Assembly (NCBI RefSeq): GCF_023712105.1
Contig: NZ_JAMLJI010000001.1
Span: 930,001 to 994,000 of the forward strand
Length of the DNA stretch: 64,000 nucleotides
Reading direction: 5' to 3'
Origin: Larsenimonas suaedae
GTDB taxonomy: Bacteria > Pseudomonadota > Gammaproteobacteria > Pseudomonadales > Halomonadaceae
Shown here: piece after piece, positions 9,404 through 18,047 of the stretch
How positions within the stretch are numbered: the first letter of the stretch is position 1
How the letters are laid out: every line of letters begins with the position of its first letter
The notes under the pieces: model-generated
Told to the model about the DNA's origin: nothing
Database searches by the model: none
Seen by the model: the letters and a program-made list of their open reading frames with translations, nothing else
Program-made: the position numbers and the translations under genes

Positions 9404-11613
9404 GATGGCCAATCTCCCTGGCGCAGATACAAGGTGCTCATTGGTGGCAGCGTCAGCTGCAAGGACGCCGGCTGCCCGTGACTGGGCTCGGCGCGCGCCT
9501 GAACCCAGCCGCCATTACCGATATTGCTGCCGTTGTAGAGCTCACTGTCGCTGTTGAAGACTTCAAACCAGAGACTCGCAATGGGCACGCCGATGCGATA
9601 AGCCGGCCGCTCCACCGGAGTGAAATTGCACACCACCAATAGCGGTGCCTTGCCGGGCTCAGCCTTTCGTAGAAACGCCAGCACGCTGTTTTCGGTGTCA
9701 TCACCGACAAGCCACACAAACCCGCCGGGGTCGGCGTCACGCACATGAAGGGCGGGGTCGCTTACGTAAATGCGATTCAAGTCGGCAAGCGTGCGCAGTA
9801 ACCCTTTGGGCCCGGGCTCATCGAGCCGATTCCACTCAAGCTCCAGGTCGTGGTTCCACTCCTTCAACTGCCCAAGCTCTGCCCCCATGAACAGGAGCTT
9901 CTTGCCGGGATGGGCCCACATGAACGCAAGATAGGCGCGAAGACCAGCCAACTTCAAAGACTCATCGCCAGGCAGCTTGTTCAGAAGTGAGCCCTTGCCA
10001 TGAACCACTTCATCGTGGGACAGCGGCAGCACGAAGTTTTCCGAAAACGCGTATTGAAGGCCAAAGGTCAGCTCGTGATGATGATGACGCCGGAAGAACG
10101 GATCGCGCTCCATGTAGCTCAGCGTGTCGTGCATCCAACCCATGTTCCACTTGAAGGTAAACCCGAGCCCACCGGTGGCGGTCGGCGCGGTCACGCCCGG
10201 CCAGGCGGTAGATTCTTCCGCAATCATCATCACGCCACTGCACCGCTCGGCGACAGTGTCATTGAGCTCACGCAGAAAATCGATGACCTCGAGATTTTCA
10301 CGGCCGCCATAGCGGTTCGGTACCCATTGATCATCCTCTCGACTGTAATCGCGGTACAGCATGGAGGCCACGGCGTCCACGCGAAGTCCATCGATGTGGA
10401 ACCGCTCAAGCCACTCCAGTGCGCTTGCGATCAGAAAGCCGCGCACCTCATGCCGGCCAACGTTGTAGATCAGGGTGTTCCAGTCCGGGTGAAAGCCTTC
10501 GCGCGGGTCGGCGTGCTCAAAAAGCGCCGTGCCGTCGAATTGCACCAAACCGTATTCATCCGCCGGAAAGTGCGCCGGCACCCAATCCACGATGACGCCG
10601 ATGCCGGAGGCGTGACAGGCATCGATGAAGCGAGAAAGGCTTTCGGGCGAGCCCATCCGGGACATCGGTGAAAAAAGGCCGATCGGCTGATAGCCCCACG
10701 AACCCACGAACGGGTGCTCGGTGATCGGCATCAACTCGATGTGGGTAAAGCCCAAATCGGCAACCCAGGGAATCAGCCGTGAGCTCAGCTCATCCCAGTC
10801 CACGAAGCGACCGTCCTCACCGCGCTGCCAGGACAGCGGGTGCAGCTCGTAAATCGACAGCGGCGATGTGCGCATGGACCGTTTGGCACGGCGCGCCATC
10901 CAGGCGTCATCGTGCCACCGAAACGGCTCGTTGGATGCAACGATCGATACGACCTCATGGGTCGCTCCGCTTTGACGCGCCAACGGATCAAGCTTGGTTC
11001 TAACCTGATAATTGGCGTCCAGCAGCTCGAACCGGTAACGCGCCCCCGGGCGCAGATGCGGCACGAAAATGGCCCACATGCCACAGGACTCATGCTTCAT
11101 CATCGGATGGCGACGGCCGTCCCACTGATTGAATTCGCCCACCAGCGACACCCGATGGGCGTTGGGCGCCCAGAGCGTGAAACGCACCCCGGCTACACCA
11201 TCGATCTCGGTCTCGACCGCGCCGAACACATGGGTCAACTCGCGATGACGGCCCTCTCCAAAGAGATAGATGTCCATCTCGCCGGGCCAGGGATCAAACC
11301 GATAGGCGTCTTCGGTAATCTGCTCGATATCACCTGGCCAGAGAATCTTGAGCTGATACGGCGTGTGCTTTGGAAGACACGCTCGAAAGATGCCCTCACT
11401 CGCGTACTCGGCACAGGCAAGCCGCGTGCCAGTGTGGTCGACCAGGTCGACGCCTTCGGCACCCGGCGCCATGATGCGCACCATGATGTGGTCGCTGTGC
11501 TCGTGCGGGCCCAGCCACTCAAATGGGCGACCGTGAGCGGCCTGGGCAAGTCGGTCGAGCGCATCCTGTTCGGTTGCGGTGATCGTCGGTATGGATTGAA
11601 GCGAAGCATTCAT
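9400..11613 (-). CDS. glgB: 1,4-alpha-glucan branching enzyme GlgB
   Basis: Creates alpha-1,6 branches in glycogen. 737 residues, the usual length of the long GlgB form with two N-terminal beta-sandwich domains (about 25-120 and 130-230; VRFTLWAPNAHRVSLVGEF marks the CBM48). The catalytic barrel shows DWVPAHFP, GLRVDAVASMLYRDY with nucleophile Asp413, MIAEEST with Glu466/467, and LSHDEVVHGKGSL, all signature GlgB stretches. Its ATG overlaps the glgA stop (ATGA), so translation is coupled. Together with glgA it makes the polymer that the downstream treZ/malQ/treY/glgX genes turn over. Confidence 0.95.
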   Translation of the reverse strand: MNASLQSIPTITATEQDALDRLAQAAHGRPFEWLGPHEHSDHIMVRIMAPGAEGVDLVDHTGTRLACAEYASEGIFRACLPKHTPYQLKILWPGDIEQITEDAYRFDPWPGEMDIYLFGEGRHRELTHVFGAVETEIDGVAGVRFTLWAPNAHRVSLVGEFNQWDGRRHPMMKHESCGMWAIFVPHLRPGARYRFELLDANYQVRTKLDPLARQSGATHEVVSIVASNEPFRWHDDAWMARRAKRSMRTSPLSIYELHPLSWQRGEDGRFVDWDELSSRLIPWVADLGFTHIELMPITEHPFVGSWGYQPIGLFSPMSRMGSPESLSRFIDACHASGIGVIVDWVPAHFPADEYGLVQFDGTALFEHADPREGFHPDWNTLIYNVGRHEVRGFLIASALEWLERFHIDGLRVDAVASMLYRDYSREDDQWVPNRYGGRENLEVIDFLRELNDTVAERCSGVMMIAEESTAWPGVTAPTATGGLGFTFKWNMGWMHDTLSYMERDPFFRRHHHHELTFGLQYAFSENFVLPLSHDEVVHGKGSLLNKLPGDESLKLAGLRAYLAFMWAHPGKKLLFMGAELGQLKEWNHDLELEWNRLDEPGPKGLLRTLADLNRIYVSDPALHVRDADPGGFVWLVGDDTENSVLAFLRKAEPGKAPLLVVCNFTPVERPAYRIGVPIASLWFEVFNSDSELYNGSNIGNGGWVQARAEPSHGQPASLQLTLPPMSTLYLRQGDWPS

Positions 11614-13181
11614 GGCGCCACCTTACCCAGACGATGGGGCGTGTCGGCCATGAGTTGATGATAGAGGCGTCGATAAGGCGTCACGGACAGTCGCCATTGA
11701 TAATAGATGGCCATGGCCGCACGGCGCATGGCGTAGAAAAGCTCGGTACAGCCATACACTCGGAAAGCCCGATCAATGGCATGCTGATAGGCGCTTTGAT
11801 CCAGTTCATCGAACAGGAATCCGGTCACGCCATCGTCGATGGTGTCTGCAAGCCCGCCAGTGCGATGGGCGACCGGCAGCGCGCCGAAACGCTGGGCATA
11901 CATCTGGGACAGACCGCACGGCTCGAAACGCGAGGGCATCAAAAGGAAATCGCTGCCGGCAAAAATGCAGCGTGCTTCACGCTCGCTGAAACCGATGTAG
12001 ACGCCAATCGCACCGGGGAAGCGAGCCTCCAGATTGCGAAGCGCCTCCTCGATCGCCGGCTCACCACAGCCAATGACCACCAGCTGGCCGCCAGCACGCA
12101 CGATGCTCTCCGCCGCCGCGATAGTGAGATCAAGCCCTTTCTGATGCACCAGCCGAGAGACCACGGCAAACAGCGGGCCGTGGCTCACGGCCAGCCGGAA
12201 CATGCGGCGCACATGGTCGGTATTGGCACGCTTGCCGGCCCAGTCGTTGGTGGCGAATGCGCACGCGAGATACGCATCGGTCTTTGGATCCCAGCTGTCA
12301 TCAATGCCATTGGCAATGCCGCTCAATCGACCATCGCTGTGGCACTGGGCCAATAGATTCTCCAAGCCGCAGCCAAAGGCCGGCGTAGTGATTTCCTTGG
12401 CGTAGGTTTCACTGACGGTTGTGATGTGGTCGCTGTAGATGATGCCGGATTTCATGAACGACAGACGGTCATAGAAGGTAATGCCGTGGTCGTTGATGGC
12501 GTGTTCCGGCACTCCGATGTCAGGGGCAATCGCGGGATCGAAGAGCCCCTGATATGCCAGATTGTGAATGGTATAGACACACGGCGTTTCATCGCCCTGC
12601 CAGCGCAGATACGCAGGCGCAAGCCCTGCCTGCCAGTCGTGCAGGTGCAAAAGCGCTGGATGCCAGCCTTCATCCTCGAACCGCTCATCCGCGGTCATGG
12701 CCGCCATCTGCGCCGCCGCCAGCGAAAGCCGGGCGAATCGGATGTGGTTGTCCGGCCAGTCCCGGCCTTCAGGGTCCAGATAGGGGCTACCGGGACGCTC
12801 ATAAAGCTCAGGGCAGACCAGAACATATACTCTGAGCCCTTCGGGCAGATCGATCCGGCCGAGCGTGCAACCTGGAATATGACCAAGGCCCGGTAGCTCC
12901 GCAATGGTCTGAATCGGCCAGAGACTTTCGACCACTTCAGTGTAGGCAGGCATCAGTACACGCATGTCGTAATGATTCAAGAGCGCGCGCGGCAGAGCCG
13001 CTGACACATCACCAAGGCCCCCGACCTTGACGAAATCGGCAAGCTCCGAGGTCACGAAAAGAATCGGCTCGCCGCGTTCAAGGGGTACGGCGTGGAGCCC
13101 AGAGGCAGTGCGGCTGTTTACGGCTTGGGTATTGGAGTGAAAAGGCGGGGTACGTGAAATCTCAAGGGCGTTGTAAGACAT
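11610..13181 (-). CDS. glgA: Glycogen synthase GlgA
   Basis: GT5 glucosyltransferase that elongates alpha-1,4-glucan from ADP-glucose. 523 residues. The nucleotide-sugar binding KVGGLGDV lies near residue 52 and the C-terminal Glu-containing PSRFEPCGLSQMYA motif near 400; TGGLADTI follows. The ATG at 13181 has AGAGG seven bases upstream; an in-frame GTG/ATG extension to 13232 lacks a site. First gene of the seven-gene operon. No glgC (ADP-glucose pyrophosphorylase) is present in the window, so ADP-glucose must come from a gene elsewhere. Confidence 0.94.
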   Translation of the reverse strand: MSYNALEISRTPPFHSNTQAVNSRTASGLHAVPLERGEPILFVTSELADFVKVGGLGDVSAALPRALLNHYDMRVLMPAYTEVVESLWPIQTIAELPGLGHIPGCTLGRIDLPEGLRVYVLVCPELYERPGSPYLDPEGRDWPDNHIRFARLSLAAAQMAAMTADERFEDEGWHPALLHLHDWQAGLAPAYLRWQGDETPCVYTIHNLAYQGLFDPAIAPDIGVPEHAINDHGITFYDRLSFMKSGIIYSDHITTVSETYAKEITTPAFGCGLENLLAQCHSDGRLSGIANGIDDSWDPKTDAYLACAFATNDWAGKRANTDHVRRMFRLAVSHGPLFAVVSRLVHQKGLDLTIAAAESIVRAGGQLVVIGCGEPAIEEALRNLEARFPGAIGVYIGFSEREARCIFAGSDFLLMPSRFEPCGLSQMYAQRFGALPVAHRTGGLADTIDDGVTGFLFDELDQSAYQHAIDRAFRVYGCTELFYAMRRAAMAIYYQWRLSVTPYRRLYHQLMADTPHRLGKVAP

Positions 13182-13360
13182 GCGGCAACCTCTCTTTAGG
13201 GTTGAACCGTTTCCATAGCGAGTGCGATTCATCGATCAATAAAGTAGGCGCGATGGCACCCAGATTTCGTCAATGAACGAAGCATCCCGCTCAAGGCAAG
13301 TGCGGCCTAACCAAAAAAACACATTGTTGAATACGTGGCGAAAACAGCTCGCTACGTTAA

Positions 13361-13389
13361 GAATTAGTGGGCGACTTGCTTACCGTCAA
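13361..13389 (-). promoter_or_regulatory. Candidate promoter of the glg/tre operon
   Basis: The 290-base gap upstream of glgA (13182-13475) is AT-rich and holds no gene. On the minus strand a TTGACG hexamer (13384-13389) is followed 17 bases later by TAATTC (13361-13366), a good -35 with a poor -10, which would leave a leader of about 170 bases. Weak call; no operator palindrome was seen. Confidence 0.25.
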
Positions 13390-13475
13390 AATTAAGCGCC
13401 GCTAATTTCGAAACGTTTTGTAACCTTTAACCTGCATCAATCTTCCAGACACGTTTACGACCGTTTGGCGCAAAA

Positions 13476-13497
13476 AAAGAGACCATCAGGTCTCTTT
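13476..13497 (-). terminator. Intrinsic terminator after DUF2945 gene
   Basis: AAAGAGACC and GGTCTCTTT form a 9-bp stem with a 4-base loop. On the minus strand it ends in a run of seven T. It lies 70 bases after the stop of the DUF2945 gene and separates it from the glg operon promoter region. Confidence 0.85.
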
Positions 13498-13567
13498 AAT
13501 ATTGAACGAACACTCAATGTTACATGAAAAGACGGCATTTACGCCCAAGGACAGCCACGGGGAAACA

Positions 13568-13783
13568 TCACGCCTTTTCGAGTTCGCTATGAAGCTTGAG
13601 CACCCGGGAACCATCCTCCTGCCTGATCAGATACGCCGGGTTATCTTCACACCCCTTTCGGGTGACCTCACTGCCCTGAAGCGTTCGAGTGACCGTTTCC
13701 TCGAACCGCTTGGTGACCTTGCCCTTGGCCCAGTTATCGCCCCACTTCCAGGCCACCCATTCGCGCTGTTTGAATACACACAT
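13568..13783 (-). CDS. DUF2945 / HVA1 TUDOR-like small protein
   Basis: 71 residues that match the DUF2945 (hypervirulence-associated TUDOR) pattern: WKWGDNWAKGKVTKRFEE near the start, then EVTRKG, EDNPAYLIRQEDG and a HSEL end. The fold is a small SH3/TUDOR-like barrel of unknown partner, widespread in bacteria and fungi. A strong GGAGG lies six bases upstream of the ATG, and an intrinsic terminator follows, so it is a monocistronic gene. Cytoplasmic by lack of signal or membrane segments. Function unknown. Confidence 0.8.
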   Translation of the reverse strand: MCVFKQREWVAWKWGDNWAKGKVTKRFEETVTRTLQGSEVTRKGCEDNPAYLIRQEDGSRVLKLHSELEKA

Positions 13784-13848
13784 GCCTTGCCTCCCTGTCT
13801 AATGGCACCGAAAGTATCGTTCACACCAACATCGCTTGCCATGACGTG

Positions 13849-14439
13849 CTAAAGCCATAAAAGCGCCACGGCCACGACCAGCAGCCCACCGGAAAGACGG
13901 TTTTGGTAGCGTGCGAGACGGGGCGAAGCCCTGAGCGTCGATGCACCCAGTGACCAGCAAAGATGCGAGGCCAGATTGCAGAGCGTAATGATTACTGCCA
14001 AAGCCAGGCCGGCCCCAAGCGATTGACTCTGCTCGGCGAACACCGAATACAGGGTTACAACAATAAGAATGTTTTTTGGATTGGCCGCCTGCGCGGCAAC
14101 CCCCTGCCAGAACCCCGATGCCACCGCCGGAGAAGCCTCTGCCTCATTTTGAGCAGGCGTACGAGGCGCGCGCCACATCCTGAACGCAAGCCACATCATG
14201 TAAAGGCTGCCGAGCAGCTTGATCATGTCACTTAACTGCTCGAGCCGGGAAAGAACGGCACTTGCGCCCATGGCCACCAGCACCGAATACACAAGGGGCA
14301 GTACTTGAAGGCCACCGATAAACGGCAAGGTACGCCGAAATCCCTTTGATGCAGCAACGCCTACACACAACAGATTGGCCGGCCCAGGCGAAAACGCCAG
14401 CGGCAGATTCACAAGCACCGCAGACAGCACAAAACTCAC
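13849..14439 (-). CDS. LysE/RhtB-family amino-acid exporter
   Basis: Inner-membrane exporter of the LysE/RhtB (DMT-like, six-helix) superfamily. The signature FSPGPANLLCVGVAASKGF near the N-terminus and a later NPKNILIVVTLYSVF are diagnostic. About 196 residues, somewhat shorter than typical (about 205). A GTG at 14439 is chosen because AAGGAG lies six bases upstream; the open frame runs on to 14505 without a site. Substrate cannot be read from sequence; relatives export basic amino acids, homoserine, threonine or cysteine derivatives. It stands alone between unrelated small genes. Confidence 0.85.
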   Translation of the reverse strand: MSFVLSAVLVNLPLAFSPGPANLLCVGVAASKGFRRTLPFIGGLQVLPLVYSVLVAMGASAVLSRLEQLSDMIKLLGSLYMMWLAFRMWRAPRTPAQNEAEASPAVASGFWQGVAAQAANPKNILIVVTLYSVFAEQSQSLGAGLALAVIITLCNLASHLCWSLGASTLRASPRLARYQNRLSGGLLVVAVALLWL

Positions 14440-14574
14440 ACAGCACTCCTTATTTGAGTCAACGGACAAAACGTCAAACATCCTTATCTTTGCTTCGTTG
14501 ATCAAGGCTTTGGATTCTTCGCCGATACCCCGAGTGCAGCACTCAATTCACACGACCTCGTTCAGGAGGATTGA

Positions 14575-14778
14575 ATGGACTCATCGATCAACGCCATGGT
14601 CAATGCATCCGTTGCGCTTCAGCAACACAACGCGACCCAGGATGCCCAGGCCGGTCTGCTCAAGAAGAGTCTCGACTCGCAGGCCGCAAGCGTGGACCAA
14701 CTGATGGAAGCGGTTGCCCCACAGCCCCAGCTTGCAACCTCGGGTGATGTGGGCACCAACATCAACACCTACGCTTAA
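14575..14778 (+). CDS. YjfB-like putative motility protein
   Basis: 67-residue soluble helical protein resembling the YjfB family (annotated as putative motility protein): MDSSINAMVNASVALQQH followed by a helix rich in Gln/Ala and a tail ending in GTNINTYA. The ATG has a full AGGAGG site seven bases upstream. A strong terminator follows within 60 bases, so it is expressed on its own. No flagellar gene is nearby, so the motility link rests on family membership only. Confidence 0.7.
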   Translation: MDSSINAMVNASVALQQHNATQDAQAGLLKKSLDSQAASVDQLMEAVAPQPQLATSGDVGTNINTYA

Positions 14779-14828
14779 GTGACGCACCCCATATGCCTGC
14801 CTTCGCGGGCACATGGACCTCACGACAG

Positions 14829-14856
14829 AAACCGCAGCCTGTAGCTGCGGTTTTTT
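14829..14856 (+). terminator. Intrinsic terminator after YjfB-like gene
   Basis: AAACCGCAGC and GCTGCGGTTT make a perfect 10-bp stem with a 5-base loop, continuing into T6. Oriented for the small upstream gene. Confidence 0.9.
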
Positions 14857-15051
14857 AATGTCCTTGAACCTGAATCCTGTCGCGCTTCTAACGCAATGGC
14901 CAGCCAATGTCGCAGGCAGGCACTCCTTGTTCGGGCAAATGGGATCCACTACCGACAAAACGCGTACATGCCGAAGTGCTTGACTACGTATAGACTGACA
15001 GACACATTCAGGAGTCGGGCCACCCCTGGCCCACCATCATTGGAGTTTGTC

Positions 15052-15582
15052 ATGCGCGATAGCGAACATCCCATGTCGATCCCGGCCCCCTCCTCGCGTA
15101 CCTTGAGCCCGGCGGGCGGTCTTCTGGCCTGGCTGGGCCTCAGTGCGTTCGCACTTCTTTTAGGCGCGGTTGCCTCGGTCGACGCCCGCAGTCTCTATGA
15201 GCAGCTCGAGCAGCCCGGATGGGCACCGCCGGGCTGGGTCTTCGGCCCGGTCTGGACCACGCTTTACGTCCTCATGGGCTTCGCGGCCTGGCGGGTATGG
15301 CGCATCGGGGGCTTTTCGGCGCGCAAGGGCATTCTGACGCTTTATCTGGTTCAGCTTGGCGTCAACATGCTCTGGAGCTGGCTGTTTTTCAGCTGGACAA
15401 TGGGGCTTGCCGCGCTTGCTGACGTGGTCGTGCTGTGGATGCTGATTCTGGCTACGTTGATCGGCTTCTGGCGCGCAGACTGGCTCGCCGGCGTGCTTAT
15501 GCTGCCGTATCTAGCCTGGGTGACGCTGGCAACGGCGTTGACCGCCTGGGTTTGGTCACACAACCCCTACATTCTTGGATGA
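15052..15582 (+). CDS. tspO: TspO/MBR family membrane protein
   Basis: Five-helix inner-membrane protein of the TspO/peripheral benzodiazepine receptor family, which binds porphyrins and is linked to stress and tetrapyrrole handling. 176 residues. Family marks: GWAPPGWVFGPVWTTLYVLMG (helix 1-2 loop and helix 2), the VQLGVNMLWSWLFF stretch of helix 3, and YLAWVTLATALTAWVW at the C-terminal helix. The ATG at 15052 has GGAG seven bases upstream. The first about 20 residues are a hydrophilic extension not found in all members. A photolyase or carotenoid gene often accompanies tspO; none is here. Confidence 0.88.
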   Translation: MRDSEHPMSIPAPSSRTLSPAGGLLAWLGLSAFALLLGAVASVDARSLYEQLEQPGWAPPGWVFGPVWTTLYVLMGFAAWRVWRIGGFSARKGILTLYLVQLGVNMLWSWLFFSWTMGLAALADVVVLWMLILATLIGFWRADWLAGVLMLPYLAWVTLATALTAWVWSHNPYILG

Positions 15583-15823
15583 CCTTTCTGGCTCGCGCCG
15601 ACCTATCGAGTCTGGCCGTGACTTCCAAAGCGGACTGAACGCTCTGGGTGCGCATCCTCGCGCACTCACTCGTCCTTCAAAAACATACACGTTCCTCTTT
15701 TTCGTTCAAAAAAGAGGATCCAAGGCAAGCCCTTCAAGGATTAAGCCACGATGAATTATTTTGAGCCAAATACAAAATATTCCTGTTATTATAATTGAAG
15801 AATAATTGTATGAGATTGAACGG

Positions 15824-16162
15824 ATGCCTACCGACTACGGATACCGTCTCAAGACACTGAGGGAAAAGTTACAGATCTCCCCGGACGAGTTCGCGCGCCT
15901 GGTTGGCGTGCCCTCCAATCTCATCATCGATATAGAGCAAAAGACTCGCCCGGCCCCGGTGGAGCTCAAATCCCGCATCGCGCTTACGCTACCGGAATAT
16001 TCGGTCTGGCTTGTGACTGGCGTCGCCGACCCCCGTTTCGGACAGATCGACGTTGAAGCCCCTGACGCCCCTGACGCCCCTGACGCCCCTGACGCCCCTG
16101 ACGCCCCTGACGCCCCTGACGCCCAATTCAGGCGCCAATATTACCAAAACACCACCGATTGA
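15824..16162 (+). CDS. Small XRE-like regulator with PDA repeat tail
   Basis: 112 residues. The first about 50 form a helix-turn-helix of the XRE type (YGYRLKTLREKLQISPDEFARLVGV then SNLIIDIE), followed by a short segment YSVWLVTG common at the end of small phage-like repressors. The tail carries seven PDA units and ends QFRRQYYQ. The start is uncertain: ATG at 15824 is preferred, but it has no clear ribosome site and a TTG at 15806 is in frame. A TATAAT hexamer at 15790-15795 may be the -10, giving a very short leader. Probably a DNA-binding repressor; target unknown. A fragment of a related protein lies at 33907-34062. Confidence 0.6.
   Translation: MPTDYGYRLKTLREKLQISPDEFARLVGVPSNLIIDIEQKTRPAPVELKSRIALTLPEYSVWLVTGVADPRFGQIDVEAPDAPDAPDAPDAPDAPDAPDAQFRRQYYQNTTD
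16058..16123 (+). repeat. 9-bp tandem repeat (7 copies) inside XRE gene
   Basis: Seven identical copies of GCCCCTGAC plus a final GCC, with no mismatches. Each copy encodes Ala-Pro-Asp, so copy number changes keep the frame and only lengthen the acidic linker. Perfect identity of the copies suggests recent slippage expansion. Confidence 0.95.
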
Positions 16163-16227
16163 TGGCTGAACCTGGCAGCGAAGCCTCTTTAAACGCCTCT
16201 GAATCAACCGCCCCAGCTCACCGAGAT

Positions 16228-16257
16228 TCATCTAATCCGATTGATTCATTTAGATGA
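16228..16257 (+). other. Inverted repeat downstream of XRE gene
   Basis: TCATCTAA and TTAGATGA form an 8-bp AT-rich stem around a 14-base loop, with a T5 run about eight bases further on. It could be a weak terminator for the XRE gene or an operator upstream of the phosphatase gene; neither is certain. Confidence 0.35.
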
Positions 16258-16329
16258 GTCGCTTTTTACTTATACCCCTACCTATCGTACGTTACATGGG
16301 CCACCGACAACTAAAAATCAGGCCCTTCC

Positions 16330-17133
16330 ATGACCACATCCAAAAAACGAATCATTCATACCGCGGCAATTGTTGCCTCCTTTCTAGCCTTGCCACTTCA
16401 TGCTCACGCCAACGACGCACCGACTGACACGACGGCTGATCACGCATTGAAAAACTGCCCGGTCGCCGCCTACGCCATGAGCCTTCGCTATCAGAATTCA
16501 TCCGAGATCCATGCCCTCCAGCGCCAAAGCTGGGTATTGGCCAAGCTGCGCCTGGACGAGGCGCTGGCTAACAACGACGATCCATCCAGGCTGGCCGTGG
16601 TCACTGATCTGGATGAGACGGTACTTGATAATTCAAAGCTGCTGATTCGAGACATGCAGCACTGTCACGACTACACAGGCTGGGATACCTGGAGCGCATG
16701 GGAACGCGACGGTGCGCCGACCCTCACGCCCGGCGCCAAGGAATTCCTGGACTACGCCGATCAGAAAGGCGTCGCGATCTATTACATTTCAGACCGCTTC
16801 GATGACAACAAGGGCTCGACGATCGACACGCTGAACGCTCTGGAGTTGCCTCAGGTGTCCAAGGAGAGCGTCTTACTGCTTGGCCCACCCAAGGAAGAAC
16901 GCCGAGCCAAGGTTCAGGAGAATCACAAGATCGTGCTGCTGCTTGGGGACAGCCTGCCGGACATGAGCCAAGCCTTTTCAACTGATGACCTCAATGGCCG
17001 AGCCAAGGCCCTCAAGGACAACGCAGACAAGATCGGCACACTCTGGATTGCATTCCCCAACGCAACCTATGGCGCCTGGAGCGACAAACCGCTTATCGGT
17101 TGGGATAAACCGATGGACACTTCAAGTCACTAG
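16330..17133 (+). CDS. Secreted HAD-IIIB acid phosphatase / 5'-nucleotidase (e(P4)-like)
   Basis: 267 residues with a clear signal peptide: basic KKR start, hydrophobic IIHTAAIVASFLALPL, cleavage after HAHA near residue 27. No lipobox Cys, so unlike Haemophilus e(P4) it is probably a soluble periplasmic protein. The HAD motif I DLDETVLDNS (about 98-107), the WDTWSAWE segment, IYYISDR (motif II) and LLLGDSLPDM (motif IV) match the lipoprotein-e(P4)/class C acid phosphatase family. These dephosphorylate nucleoside monophosphates and NMN outside the cytoplasm for nucleoside salvage. Followed by a bidirectional terminator. Confidence 0.85.
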   Translation: MTTSKKRIIHTAAIVASFLALPLHAHANDAPTDTTADHALKNCPVAAYAMSLRYQNSSEIHALQRQSWVLAKLRLDEALANNDDPSRLAVVTDLDETVLDNSKLLIRDMQHCHDYTGWDTWSAWERDGAPTLTPGAKEFLDYADQKGVAIYYISDRFDDNKGSTIDTLNALELPQVSKESVLLLGPPKEERRAKVQENHKIVLLLGDSLPDMSQAFSTDDLNGRAKALKDNADKIGTLWIAFPNATYGAWSDKPLIGWDKPMDTSSH

Positions 17134-17153
17134 ACGCGGCCTGCCACAAAACA

Positions 17154-17176
17154 GGGGCGCATTGAGCGCCCCTTTT
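17154..17176. terminator. Bidirectional intrinsic terminator
   Basis: GGGGCGC and GCGCCCC pair around a 5-base loop, followed by TTTT on the plus strand and TGTTTT on the minus strand. It ends the phosphatase gene and the convergent proline-rich gene. Confidence 0.85.
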
Positions 17177-17209
17177 ATCGTTTATGGTTCGTGCTTGGCC
17201 TCCGCTGCC

Positions 17210-17569
17210 TTAAAACTCTTTCGGCACATTCGCAGGCACTTCCGGCGGCTCGACCGGATCGATCTCAAGCGGCTGGGTCGGCTCGATTTCCGTCGGCGCA
17301 TCCGGTTCGACCTCGGTAGGCTCGACCGGATCGACCTCCGGGGGCGCCGTCGGGTCCATGTCAGGCTCGGGCGCCTGAGGGTCGACCTCGGGCGGCGGAT
17401 TGGGGTCGGTGTCCGGCATGTCGTCCGGGTCGATTTCAGGCTGCGGTTCCTGCGGCTCGATCTCGGGGCCCGGTTCGGGCGGCGCTTCCGGCGGCGATGG
17501 ATCGGGGTTGATCGGCGTGGACGCTGCACACGTAGGGGCGATCGACGCTGTTGGTCTATGCGGTGTCAT
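17210..17569 (-). CDS. Pro/Glu/Asp-rich repeat protein
   Basis: 119 residues that are almost wholly low complexity: after about 20 residues (ending APTCAAS) comes a degenerate array of units such as PPEVDPVEPTEVEPDAP and PEIDPDDMPD. Very acidic and proline-rich, hence extended and disordered. No signal peptide of standard form is visible. It is judged real because AGGAG lies seven bases upstream of the ATG and a terminator follows the stop. Function unknown; such tracts act as rigid spacers or metal/calcium-binding linkers in other proteins, which is only analogy. Confidence 0.6.
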   Translation of the reverse strand: MTPHRPTASIAPTCAASTPINPDPSPPEAPPEPGPEIEPQEPQPEIDPDDMPDTDPNPPPEVDPQAPEPDMDPTAPPEVDPVEPTEVEPDAPTEIEPTQPLEIDPVEPPEVPANVPKEF

Positions 17570-17860
17570 GGCTGTTCTCCTGGGTAGTACTTACTCGTCA
17601 AGATCCGTTTGAACCACCTTGAGCACGCGGTCGCCTCCCTCGCCGGTGCCCTGGTTTACCTTTATCAATGCCCGGCGCGCCTGAATCAGAACCATGTGTA
17701 CGCATGGGCACGCCCACTGACCTCTTCATCCTAGTTCAGATTCGACGCCGCATTCACTGCAGGTCCAAACAGGCGCGAATTTGAGCGCAACTGATCAAGC
17801 GACGCATTAACATCAGGGACTAGACTGACAATCTCTTACAACATGATCGAGGTTCCAGGG

Positions 17861-17989
17861 ATGGATCTACGTCAAGCACTGGTGATGGTACTGATCGGGC
17901 TGTGCGCGCTGGCCTACAGCCAATTCAAGAGCTTCCAGGGCAAGCGCAAGCTGCGGCAGCTGCCTGAAAAAACGATGGCGGATAATTGA
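17861..17989 (+). CDS. Short single-pass membrane protein (hypothetical)
   Basis: 42 residues: MDLRQALVMVLIGLCALAYS, then a basic FKSFQGKRKLRQLPEK tail. One hydrophobic helix with a positive cytoplasmic tail, a common small inner-membrane protein layout. GAGG lies eight bases upstream of the ATG; an in-frame ATG six codons earlier is an alternative. It fills an otherwise empty gap between the proline-rich gene and iolB. The remaining upstream stretch (17570-17860) shows nothing recognisable. Confidence 0.5.
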   Translation: MDLRQALVMVLIGLCALAYSQFKSFQGKRKLRQLPEKTMADN

Positions 17990-18047
17990 TCAGTCCACGC
18001 CCCGCCTGAACGAGGCGCGGGCACGTTGAACCTGAGCGCTATAACCA

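Noticed and set aside
16058-16123. CRISPR-like array
   Set aside because: Direct 9-bp tandem units without spacers; no cas genes in the window and no other array seen.
15989-16231. Minus-strand frame with GVR repeats
   Set aside because: Merely the reverse reading of the 9-bp repeat array of the XRE gene.
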